NCBI GenBank assembly: GCA_003230195.1
Contig: QIHH01000057.1
Location: 1-5,166 of the forward strand
Reading direction: 5' to 3'
Origin: Gammaproteobacteria bacterium
GTDB taxonomy: Bacteria; Pseudomonadota; Gammaproteobacteria; SZUA-140
DNA: 5,166 bases
The notes below the pieces were generated by a model. The model was not told where the DNA came from, did no database searches, and worked only from the letters and a program-made list of their open reading frames with translations. Positions 1 through 5,166 of this stretch are shown piece by piece; positions within the stretch are counted from its first letter, which is position 1; every line of letters begins with the position of its first letter. Both the position numbers and the translations under genes were made by a program.

Positions 1-311
1 GTGAACGTGGTGTTCGTTCATTTGAAACTGCGTACCGTAATATGCTTGATGTCACTGCAATTCCAGTACTGAAACGTGAAACGCATCTACCAGTGATTGT
101 TGACCCGAGTCATGCAGGCGGTAAAGCATGGATGGTGCCTGAGCTATCACGCGCGGCTGTTGCAGCGGGTGCGGATGCACTACTGGTTGAAATGCATCCT
201 TGTCCGCAAGATGCATGGTGCGATGCCGATCAGGCGTTGAGCGCGCCAGAACTGGCCGCATTAATGGTTGAACTGGGTGGTATTGCGAAAGTGCTTGGGC
301 GCGATATCTAG
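1..311 (+). CDS. aroF: 3-deoxy-7-phosphoheptulonate (DAHP) synthase, class I-beta, C-terminal part (5' end outside window)
   Basis: This enzyme condenses phosphoenolpyruvate with erythrose-4-phosphate to DAHP, the first step of the cytosolic shikimate pathway. The frame is open from the window edge (first full codon at 3, beginning ERGVRSFE) to a TAG at 309-311, so about 102 C-terminal residues are present and the start is missing. What is seen: the DPSHAGGK motif, then VEMHP, then WCDADQAL. The His of DPSH, the Glu of VEMHP 26 residues on, and the Asp 11 residues later match, as I recall it, the spacing of three of the four metal ligands of class I-beta DAHP synthases; the fourth, a Cys, would lie upstream. 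KDO-8-P synthase, a relative with the same fold, is less likely because of the DPSHA and C-terminal motifs. Any N-terminal regulatory domain (ferredoxin-like or chorismate mutase) cannot be seen. The next gene, tyrA, starts 17 bases downstream, so the two are probably co-transcribed. The symbol follows common usage for this class. Confidence 0.93.
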   Translation, partial: ERGVRSFETAYRNMLDVTAIPVLKRETHLPVIVDPSHAGGKAWMVPELSRAAVAAGADALLVEMHPCPQDAWCDADQALSAPELAALMVELGGIAKVLGRDI

Positions 312-315
312 GTGA
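310..315 (+). promoter_or_regulatory. Ribosome-binding site of tyrA, overlapping the upstream stop codon
   Basis: AGGTGA is a good Shine-Dalgarno core and shares its first two bases with the TAG stop of the DAHP synthase gene. It ends 13 bases before the tyrA ATG, which is longer than the usual 5-9. No in-frame ATG, GTG or TTG lies between it and position 329. Overlap of stop codon and ribosome-binding site suggests translational coupling of the two genes (inference). Confidence 0.5.
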
Positions 316-328
316 TTATTTCAGCATT

Positions 329-1204
329 ATGACGACCCACTCTTTCTCCAGTAAACGACTGACGATTATCGGTGTGGGTCTGATTGGAGGTTCGCTGGCA
401 CGCGCGTTGCGCCGTGTTAACGCGTGTGGTGAGATTGTTGGCTGTGGTCGTGATGAGGCACATTTAAAAAGAGCGGTTGAGCTGGGCGTGATTGATCGTT
501 ACGAGGTTGATCCTGCGGTTGCCGTTAGTGGTGCCGATGTGGTGGTGCTGGCAGTGCCGCTACGTGCGATGGCGACGGTGTTGTCGCAGATCGCCCCTGG
601 ACTCGCTGCTGATGTCGTTATTACCGATGTTGGCAGTGCTAAGGGTTGTGTGGTTGAGGCGGTTCGCTCAGTGTTGGCTGAGCGCTTCTGTGATTTTGTA
701 CCGGGACATCCGATTGCAGGTACGGAGAAGAGTGGTGTCGAGGCCTCGTTTGCAGAGTTGTTTGATAATCGTAGTGTGATTCTGACGCCGGTCGAAGAAA
801 CCGACTCCAATAAGTGCGCGCGTATCCGAACAATGTGGGAGGCTGCGGGTGCCAATGTCTCTGAAATGGCCGCGCTGCATCACGATGAGGTGTTAGCGGC
901 TACCAGTCACCTGCCGCATCTATTGGCCTTTTCGCTGGTTAATACACTCGCCAGCCTTGATGAGCGTAAAGAAATATTTGATTACGCAGCGGGTGGTTTT
1001 CGGGATTTCACCCGGATTGCCTCTAGTGACCCGGTGATGTGGCGTGATATTTGTATGGAAAATCGCGATGCGCTGCTGGAAGTATTAGCGCATTTCAATA
1101 ATGGCCTCAAGCAGCTCGAAGAGGCAGTGCACGATAATGATGGCGAAGCGGTGCTCAATGTTTTTACGCGTGCCAAAGTGACGCGTGATCGTTTCTGCGG
1201 TTGA
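329..1204 (+). CDS. tyrA: Prephenate dehydrogenase (possibly cyclohexadienyl dehydrogenase), tyrosine branch
   Basis: It catalyses NAD(P)-dependent oxidative decarboxylation of prephenate to 4-hydroxyphenylpyruvate; some relatives also accept arogenate. The 291 residues are usual for a monofunctional TyrA. The N-terminal Rossmann domain opens with GVGLIGGS (15-22), the dinucleotide loop. GHPIAG (126-131) carries the catalytic His127, TSHLPH (192-197) is the conserved second His motif, and FRDFTRIASSDPVMWRDI (224-241) contains Arg229, expected to hold the prephenate carboxylate. The C-terminal half is helical as in the family. There is no chorismate mutase domain as in enteric TyrA, no ACT domain, and no fused AroA as in Pseudomonas. 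At the end of the second Rossmann strand the usual NAD-selecting Asp is replaced by Gly40-Arg41, so cofactor preference is open. ATG 329 is the only sensible start, since the glycine loop begins 14 residues in. It sits between DAHP synthase and aroA in the same direction. Confidence 0.96.
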   Translation: MTTHSFSSKRLTIIGVGLIGGSLARALRRVNACGEIVGCGRDEAHLKRAVELGVIDRYEVDPAVAVSGADVVVLAVPLRAMATVLSQIAPGLAADVVITDVGSAKGCVVEAVRSVLAERFCDFVPGHPIAGTEKSGVEASFAELFDNRSVILTPVEETDSNKCARIRTMWEAAGANVSEMAALHHDEVLAATSHLPHLLAFSLVNTLASLDERKEIFDYAAGGFRDFTRIASSDPVMWRDICMENRDALLEVLAHFNNGLKQLEEAVHDNDGEAVLNVFTRAKVTRDRFCG

Positions 1205-1241
1205 GCTTTCTGCCCCCGTTTTATTTTTAACATTACTGTTC

Positions 1242-1247
1242 GGAAAA
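1242..1247 (+). promoter_or_regulatory. Weak ribosome-binding site of aroA
   Basis: GGAAAA lies 7 bases before the aroA ATG and is the only purine-rich candidate in the 50-base gap after tyrA. An in-frame TAA at 1228-1230 and the absence of other start codons fix the start at 1255. I saw no terminator-like hairpin in this gap, only a pyrimidine- and T-rich run at 1211-1227, so read-through from tyrA is likely. Confidence 0.4.
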
Positions 1248-1254
1248 TTCAGAT

Positions 1255-2577
1255 ATGTCAGGTTCAGATTTAGTCTTTAAAGTCTCGCCGGGTGGCTGCC
1301 TTAAGGGGGAGATTCGCGTCGCGGGAGATAAATCTATTTCGCATCGTTCTATTATGCTGGGTTCGTTAGCGAATGGCGTGACTGAAATTAGCGGTTTTCT
1401 TGAAGGTGAAGATAGCCTCGCAACGCTGAATGCTTTTCGTGCGATGGGGGTTAAAATCGATGGGCCAGATAACGGTAATGTAACGGTGCATGGTGTTGGT
1501 CTTCATGGGCTTAAAGCACCGCACGGTGTGTTAGACCTAGGGAACTCAGGCACATCAATGCGCCTGCTTTCTGGTCTGTTATCGGGGCAGGCATTTGATG
1601 TGGAGATGTCGGGTGATGGCTCGCTGAACTCACGTCCGATGAAACGCGTCTCTGTTCCGTTAGGATCGATGGGCGCCATCGTTGAAGGGACAGAAGCAGG
1701 AACACCGCCGTTAAAAGTGAAAGGCGGTCAGGCGTTGAAGGGCATCCGTTATAAAATGCCGATGGCGAGTGCGCAGGTGAAATCATCGCTGCTGTTGGCC
1801 GGGCTCTATGCTGAAGGTGAGACTTGTGTGATCGAACCAGCACCGACACGTGACCATACTGAGCGGATGTTGCAGGGCTTTGGTTATGAGGTACGAGTGG
1901 ATGGTCGTACTGCTTGTTTGTCTGGTGGTGGCGAGCTACAGGCGACATGTATCGATGTGCCGGCCGATATCTCATCGGCGACCTTTTTTATGGTGGGCGC
2001 GGCTATTGCGGCGGACTCGGATGTGTTGTTGCTGCATGTCGGCATCAATCCAACCCGCATCGGTGTGATCAACATTTTGCGCCTGATGGGTGGTGATATT
2101 GAGTTACAAAATGAGCGTGTGGTGGGTGGTGAGCCGGTTGCCGATATTCGTGTGCGTTCCAGTCAACTACGCGGCATTCAGATTCCAGAAGAACAGGTGC
2201 CGTTGGCGATTGATGAATTCCCCGCGCTGTTTATCGCGGCAGCCTGTGCTGAAGGAGACACGGTGTTAACCGGGGCTGAAGAGCTGCGGGTCAAAGAGAC
2301 GGACCGGATTCAGGTGATGGCCGATGGGTTGAAAGCGCTCGGTGTTGATGCTGAGCCAACCGCAGATGGGATGGTGATTCGTGGTGGTGAAATGAGTGGA
2401 GGTAGCGTCGATAGTGGTGGTGACCACCGCATCGCTATGTCATTTGCAATGGCGGCTTTACGTGCGACTGGTGAGGTTAAAATTGCGGATTGCGCCAATG
2501 TGAATACCTCATTCCCGGGATTTGTAGCGCTTGCGCGTGGTGCAGGGCTTCAGATCGGCAGTCAAAACGGCGAGTAA
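1255..2577 (+). CDS. aroA: 3-phosphoshikimate 1-carboxyvinyltransferase (EPSP synthase)
   Basis: It transfers the enolpyruvyl group of PEP to shikimate-3-phosphate, giving EPSP, the sixth step of the shikimate pathway, in the cytosol. The 440 residues fit the family. Conserved motifs run in order: GDKSISHR (24-31, with Lys26, Ser27 and Arg31 for substrate binding), LGNSGTSMRLL (95-105), RPMKR (127-131), SAQVKS (172-177), RDHTERM (199-205), DEFPALF (321-327, with the catalytic Asp321), ETDRI (349-353) and GDHRIAMS (390-397). The SAQVKS and RDHTERM forms, together with Leu104 in place of the Pro of the E. coli RPL loop, put it in the Bacillus/Pseudomonas-like group rather than the E. coli-like class I. 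Gly99 occupies the position that is Ala in the naturally glyphosate-insensitive CP4-type enzymes. The loop before GDKS reads VAGDKS where VPGDKS is more common. All catalytic residues I can check are present. It ends 8 bases before cmk. Confidence 0.98.
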   Translation: MSGSDLVFKVSPGGCLKGEIRVAGDKSISHRSIMLGSLANGVTEISGFLEGEDSLATLNAFRAMGVKIDGPDNGNVTVHGVGLHGLKAPHGVLDLGNSGTSMRLLSGLLSGQAFDVEMSGDGSLNSRPMKRVSVPLGSMGAIVEGTEAGTPPLKVKGGQALKGIRYKMPMASAQVKSSLLLAGLYAEGETCVIEPAPTRDHTERMLQGFGYEVRVDGRTACLSGGGELQATCIDVPADISSATFFMVGAAIAADSDVLLLHVGINPTRIGVINILRLMGGDIELQNERVVGGEPVADIRVRSSQLRGIQIPEEQVPLAIDEFPALFIAAACAEGDTVLTGAEELRVKETDRIQVMADGLKALGVDAEPTADGMVIRGGEMSGGSVDSGGDHRIAMSFAMAALRATGEVKIADCANVNTSFPGFVALARGAGLQIGSQNGE

Positions 2578-2585
2578 AATAGCGT

Positions 2586-3284
2586 ATGAATGAAAAAATC
2601 GATGAATCAGTTGTGGTTCCCGTTATTACCATTGATGGCCCTGGTGGCTCAGGAAAGGGGACGGTTAGCCGACTCATTGCAGGCCAGCTTGGGTGGCATT
2701 TTCTTGATAGTGGCGCACTCTACCGCCTAGTAGCGCTGGTTGCATTAAAACGCCAGTTAGACCTTTCTGTTGGAAGTGAAATATCCTTAATAGCCAGTAA
2801 GTTAGATGTTGAGTTTAAAGTTGATTCTGGTTGTGGTGAGGCGCAGATTCTACTTGAAGGGAGGTCGGTTGGTGATGAAATCCGTAGTGAGCAGTGTGCT
2901 GATTCAGCCTCAAAAGTGGCGGCATTGCCAGCTGTACGAGAGGCGTTATTGCAGCGGCAGCGAGATTTCAGGTGTTCACCTGGACTGGTAGCTGATGGAC
3001 GAGATATGGGAAGTGTTGTTTTTCCACACGCTGAGCTCAAAATTTTCCTTGATGCGAGTGCTGAAGAGCGGGCCCAAAGGCGCTATAAACAGTTGAAAGA
3101 AAAGGGGATGAGTGCTAATCTTGTGACCCTTCTGGAAGAGATTCAGGTGCGTGATGCGAGAGACAGAAATCGTAGCGTAGCGCCCTTAATACCTGCAGCA
3201 GGGGCGATACTGGTCGATTCAACAACACAGGAAATCGATGAGGTGGTCGCAGGTATTTTAGAAAAATGGTTCAAACTCACTTGA
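2586..3284 (+). CDS. cmk: Cytidylate kinase (CMP/dCMP kinase)
   Basis: It phosphorylates CMP and dCMP with ATP to CDP and dCDP, feeding nucleotide and phospholipid precursor synthesis. The 232 residues are close to the ~227 of E. coli. The P-loop is GPGGSGKGT (18-26). The NMP-binding region has DSGALYR (41-47) and the inserted CMP-specific segment with IRSE (99-102) and SKVAALPAVR (109-118). DGRDMGSVVFP (137-147) and RDARDRNR (189-196) follow; Arg139, Asp140, Arg189, Asp193 and Arg196 correspond to the CMP-recognising residues of the E. coli enzyme. One oddity: PAAGA (203-207) replaces the usual PAADA, outside the catalytic set. An in-frame TAG at 2580-2582 fixes the start at 2586. There is no clear Shine-Dalgarno sequence; only GAG inside the last aroA codons is nearby, and the first codons are A-rich. 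Translation is therefore probably coupled to aroA, which ends 8 bases before. It lies directly upstream of rpsA, as is classic in gammaproteobacteria. Confidence 0.97.
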   Translation: MNEKIDESVVVPVITIDGPGGSGKGTVSRLIAGQLGWHFLDSGALYRLVALVALKRQLDLSVGSEISLIASKLDVEFKVDSGCGEAQILLEGRSVGDEIRSEQCADSASKVAALPAVREALLQRQRDFRCSPGLVADGRDMGSVVFPHAELKIFLDASAEERAQRRYKQLKEKGMSANLVTLLEEIQVRDARDRNRSVAPLIPAAGAILVDSTTQEIDEVVAGILEKWFKLT

Positions 3285-3300
3285 GTGAGGGCTTTATTTG
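3276..3300 (+). terminator. Possible weak terminator at the cmk stop codon
   Basis: CTCAC-TTGA-GTGAG (3276-3289) is a perfect 5-bp hairpin whose loop contains the cmk TGA stop. It is followed by GGCTTTATTTG, which is T-rich but interrupted. The stem is short and the T-tract imperfect, so at best this is a leaky terminator or an mRNA 3'-end structure. It could also be chance. Confidence 0.25.
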
Positions 3301-3313
3301 TATCGGACGTTCT

Positions 3314-3341
3314 TTGATTTTGGCAGTTGCCGAACTGTAAT
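3314..3341 (+). promoter_or_regulatory. Candidate sigma-70 promoter for rpsA
   Basis: TTGATT (3314-3319, four of six matches to TTGACA) is followed after 16 bases by TGTAAT (3336-3341, five of six matches to TATAAT, with the mismatch at the important second base). Transcription would begin near 3348 and give a leader of about 105 bases. A second -35-like TTGGCA (3320-3325) is a better hexamer but has no good -10 at the right distance. Independent rpsA transcription is known in related bacteria; assigning these exact hexamers is inference. Confidence 0.35.
3324..3337. repeat. Inverted repeat inside the candidate rpsA promoter spacer
   Basis: CAGTT-GCCG-AACTG is a perfect 5-bp dyad with a 4-base centre. 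It fills most of the gap between the -35 and -10 candidates and overlaps the start of the -10. It is nested inside a wider pair, CGTTCT (3308-3313) with AGAACG (3345-3350). It could be an operator, an RNA hairpin in read-through transcripts (TAATTTT follows it), or chance. Confidence 0.35.
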
Positions 3342-3347
3342 TTTAGA

Positions 3348-3415
3348 ACGGTTTTTTAACTAAATAACCGTGTAAACGGTTTCAACAAGCGGATTCGCTG
3401 CAAACGTTATTTTTT
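3348..3415 (+). promoter_or_regulatory. Structured rpsA leader with competing hairpins and a T-tract
   Basis: AACCGT (3366-3371) can pair with ACGGTT at 3376-3381, giving a 6-bp stem closed by GTAA, a GNRA-type tetraloop. It can instead pair with an identical ACGGTT at 3348-3353. If the second copy is freed, AACGGTTT (3375-3382) can pair with AAACGTT (3402-3408) with one bulged G. That stem encloses the small hairpin AGCG-GATT-CGCT (3388-3399) and is followed at once by A and six T's (3410-3415). The known background is that gammaproteobacterial rpsA leaders fold into successive hairpins and S1 represses its own translation. That this region does the same, or works as an attenuator, is inference. 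The stems are short and AT-rich. Confidence 0.35.
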
Positions 3416-3437
3416 ATTTGGCGTGTCTAAGTGAATC

Positions 3438-3442
3438 AAGGG
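3438..3442 (+). promoter_or_regulatory. Ribosome-binding site of rpsA
   Basis: AAGGG lies 10 bases before the rpsA ATG, separated from it by TTTTTAAATA. It is a partial Shine-Dalgarno match at slightly long spacing in an A/T-rich, probably unpaired stretch. E. coli rpsA is known for lacking a strong Shine-Dalgarno sequence, and this site is similar though not absent. An in-frame TAA at 3447-3449 rules out any earlier start. Confidence 0.5.
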
Positions 3443-3452
3443 TTTTTAAATA

Positions 3453-5129
3453 ATGAGTGAAAGTTTCGCGCAACTCTTTGAAGAGAGTCAGGTAGAAAAA
3501 TTAATGCGTCCAGGCGCCATCGTAACAGGTATTGTTATGTCGGTTGGATCAGATGTGGTCGTCGTGAATGCAGGACTTAAGTCTGAAGGTGTCATTCCCC
3601 TTGAGCAATTCCTGAATGAAAAAGGCGAACTCGAAGTCGCGGTTGGCGATGAGGTTGATGTTGCCCTGGATGCAATCGAAGATGGTTTTGGCGAAACAAG
3701 ACTTTCTCGTGAAAAAGCGAAACGGGCAAAACTTTGGGACGAGCTTGAAGGCGCGCTTGAAAGCAACGCAATTGTTACCGGTATCATCACTGGTAAAGTT
3801 AAAGGGGGTTTCACTGTTGAAATCGGCGCAGTACGCGCATTCCTTCCTGGTTCTCTGGTTGATGTTCGCCCAGTACGCGACACCTCATACCTTGAAGGTA
3901 AGGATCTAGAATTTAAAGTTGTTAAGCTTGATCGTAAGCGCAATAACGTGGTTGTTTCTCGCCGTGCAGTGGTCGAGAAAGAGAGCAGTGCAGAGCGTGA
4001 AGAATTGCTGGCTAATCTTCAGGAAGGCCAGGTCATTAAGGGCGTGGTTAAAAACCTTACTGACTATGGCGCGTTTATCGATCTAGGTGGCATTGATGGC
4101 CTGTTGCATATTACTGATATGGCGTGGAAGCGTGTTAAACAACCTTCAGAAATCGTTAATATTGGTGACGAGATCGACGTTAAGGTGTTGAAGTTCGATA
4201 AAGAACGTAATCGCGTATCACTTGGCCTGAAACAGATGGGTGAAGATCCATGGGGTAACCTGACTCGTCGTTATCCAGTCGGCCACCAGGTCTTTGGCAA
4301 GGTCACTAACATTGCAGATTACGGTTGCTTTGTTGAGATTGAAGATGGTGTTGAAGGGCTGGTTCACGTTTCTGAGATGGATTGGACCAATAAGAATATT
4401 CACCCGTCTAAGGTTGTTCATCTAGGTGATGAGGTTGAAGTTAAGGTTCTGGATATCGACGAAGAACGTCGCCGTATCTCACTCGGTATGAAGCAGTGTT
4501 TCTCGAACCCTTGGGAAGAGTTTGCCTCTACCCATAATAAGGGTGACAAACTAACCGGTACCATTAAGTCTATTACTGACTTTGGTGTATTCGTTGGTCT
4601 GACCGGTAGCATCGATGGTCTGTTGCATCTTTCTGATCTTTCCTGGAACGAAGCGGGTGAAGAAGCGGTTCATGGCTATAAGAAGGGTGATGAAATTGAT
4701 ACCGTTATTTTGGCGATCGACCCTGAGCGTGAACGTATTTCACTGGGTGTTAAGCAGCTTGAGCGTGATCCATTCTCTAATTATGTTGCAGACCATCCTA
4801 AAGGTGAAATCGTTAAGGGTGTTGTGAGCGAAGTAGATGCTAAAGGCGCTATTATTACTTTGGCTGAGAGTGTTGAAGGGCACTTGCGTTCATCAGAGAT
4901 GTCGCGTGATCGTGTTGAAGATGCACGTACTGTTATGACTGTTGGCGATGAAATTGAAGCGCGCTTTATGGGCGTGGATCGTAAGAATCGTACCATTATG
5001 CTTTCTATTAAAGCGAAAGATGCCTATGAAGAAGCAGCGGCTGTAAAAGATTACGGTCAGTCTGCCAGTTCAACAGGTTCGACTTCATTAGGTGATCTGT
5101 TGAAAGAGAAGCTGGAAGGCAACTCGTAA
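3453..5129 (+). CDS. rpsA: 30S ribosomal protein S1
   Basis: S1 is the large RNA-binding protein of the small ribosomal subunit. It captures and unfolds mRNA, especially messages with weak Shine-Dalgarno sequences. At 558 residues it is one longer than the E. coli protein. It starts with SESFAQLFEES, the segment that docks S1 on S2 at the ribosome. Six S1/OB-fold domains follow at about 20-87, 105-171, 192-260, 277-347, 364-434 and 451-520. Domains 1 and 2 are the divergent ribosome-binding pair, the latter with KVKGGFTVEIGAVRAFLPGS. Domains 3-5 carry the canonical RNA-binding faces TDYGAFIDLGG, ADYGCFVEIEDG and TDFGVFVGL, each followed by a G(L/V)xH(I/V/L)(T/S) strand. Domain 6 is degenerate (DAKGAIITL). 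The tail after ~520 is Ser-rich and ends LGDLLKEKLE, more like Pseudomonas than enteric S1. All domains are intact. It is probably autoregulated through its leader (inference). Confidence 0.99.
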   Translation: MSESFAQLFEESQVEKLMRPGAIVTGIVMSVGSDVVVVNAGLKSEGVIPLEQFLNEKGELEVAVGDEVDVALDAIEDGFGETRLSREKAKRAKLWDELEGALESNAIVTGIITGKVKGGFTVEIGAVRAFLPGSLVDVRPVRDTSYLEGKDLEFKVVKLDRKRNNVVVSRRAVVEKESSAEREELLANLQEGQVIKGVVKNLTDYGAFIDLGGIDGLLHITDMAWKRVKQPSEIVNIGDEIDVKVLKFDKERNRVSLGLKQMGEDPWGNLTRRYPVGHQVFGKVTNIADYGCFVEIEDGVEGLVHVSEMDWTNKNIHPSKVVHLGDEVEVKVLDIDEERRRISLGMKQCFSNPWEEFASTHNKGDKLTGTIKSITDFGVFVGLTGSIDGLLHLSDLSWNEAGEEAVHGYKKGDEIDTVILAIDPERERISLGVKQLERDPFSNYVADHPKGEIVKGVVSEVDAKGAIITLAESVEGHLRSSEMSRDRVEDARTVMTVGDEIEARFMGVDRKNRTIMLSIKAKDAYEEAAAVKDYGQSASSTGSTSLGDLLKEKLEGNS

Positions 5130-5166
5130 GTTGATCCATGTTTGGTTATCGCTTGTTATTGCAAAT
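5130..5166. other. Start of the intergenic region downstream of rpsA
   Basis: These 37 bases contain no hairpin followed by a T-run and no recognisable promoter. An ATG at 5138 opens a frame (MFGYRLLLQ) to the window edge, but it has no Shine-Dalgarno sequence and matches nothing I recognise. In related gammaproteobacteria ihfB often follows rpsA; it is not visible here. Confidence 0.5.

Noticed and set aside
499..855. 118-codon open frame on the - strand inside tyrA
   Set aside because: It is low-complexity Ser/Thr/Ala-rich, fully covered by tyrA coding sequence with conserved catalytic motifs.
1205..1254. Possible promoter or terminator in the tyrA-aroA gap
   Set aside because: There is a T-rich run but no stem before it, and no pair of -35/-10 hexamers with sensible spacing. 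Read-through is the simpler view.
1511..1975. 154-codon open frame on the - strand inside aroA
   Set aside because: It lies wholly opposite a strongly conserved gene, has no recognisable motif and has a composition typical of an antisense shadow.
3488..3943. 151-codon open frame on the - strand inside rpsA
   Set aside because: It is a Ser/Thr/Arg-rich product with no domain, mirrored from the codon pattern of rpsA domains 1-2. It is a shadow, not a gene.
4020..4800. Repeated sequence within rpsA, possible tandem DNA repeat
   Set aside because: The similarity is between S1 protein domains 3, 4 and 5, normal for the family. The DNA copies are well diverged, so this is not a recent duplication.
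5138..5166. Possible start of the next gene at ATG 5138
   Set aside because: Only nine codons are visible, with no Shine-Dalgarno sequence and no resemblance to the start of IHF-beta or another expected neighbour.
1..5166. Undescribed system such as a defence island, mobile element, CRISPR or novel RNA gene
   Set aside because: All five genes are well-known core functions in a conserved order, with no unexplained coding space. Only the 168-base rpsA leader has structure beyond the genes.

Overview
The window is a compact, one-directional stretch of core bacterial genes, all on the + strand: the end of a class I-beta DAHP synthase, then tyrA, aroA, cmk and rpsA. The order aro/tyrA - aroA - cmk - rpsA, and the close match of the last protein to the six-domain 558-residue ribosomal protein S1, point to a gammaproteobacterium. 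Base composition is intermediate. The S1 tail ends in a Pseudomonas-like LGDLLKEKLE rather than the enterobacterial ending, and tyrA and aroA are separate genes rather than the fused TyrA-AroA of Pseudomonas. Together these suggest a non-enteric, non-Pseudomonas lineage. I cannot name the genus from the sequence alone.

Layout. Positions 1-311 hold the last ~102 residues of a DAHP synthase (first step of the shikimate pathway). After 17 bases comes tyrA (329-1204, prephenate dehydrogenase), then a 50-base gap, aroA (1255-2577, EPSP synthase), an 8-base gap and cmk (2586-3284, CMP/dCMP kinase). A 168-base non-coding stretch (3285-3452) follows. It holds a candidate promoter, several overlapping inverted repeats, a T-tract and the rpsA ribosome-binding site. 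rpsA (3453-5129) fills the rest. The final 37 bases contain no callable gene; ihfB commonly lies here in related genomes, but nothing of it is visible.

How the genes work together. The first three act in aromatic amino acid synthesis: DAHP synthase commits PEP and erythrose-4-phosphate, AroA makes EPSP on the way to chorismate, and TyrA takes prephenate towards tyrosine. Cmk recycles CMP/dCMP for nucleotide synthesis, and S1 brings mRNA to the 30S ribosome. The tight spacing through cmk suggests one transcript. The longer spacer before rpsA is where independent transcription and S1 control would sit.

I found no mobile element, tRNA, CRISPR, phage gene or unknown protein family. This is an ordinary conserved region. 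The part most worth a second look is the structured spacer ahead of rpsA.
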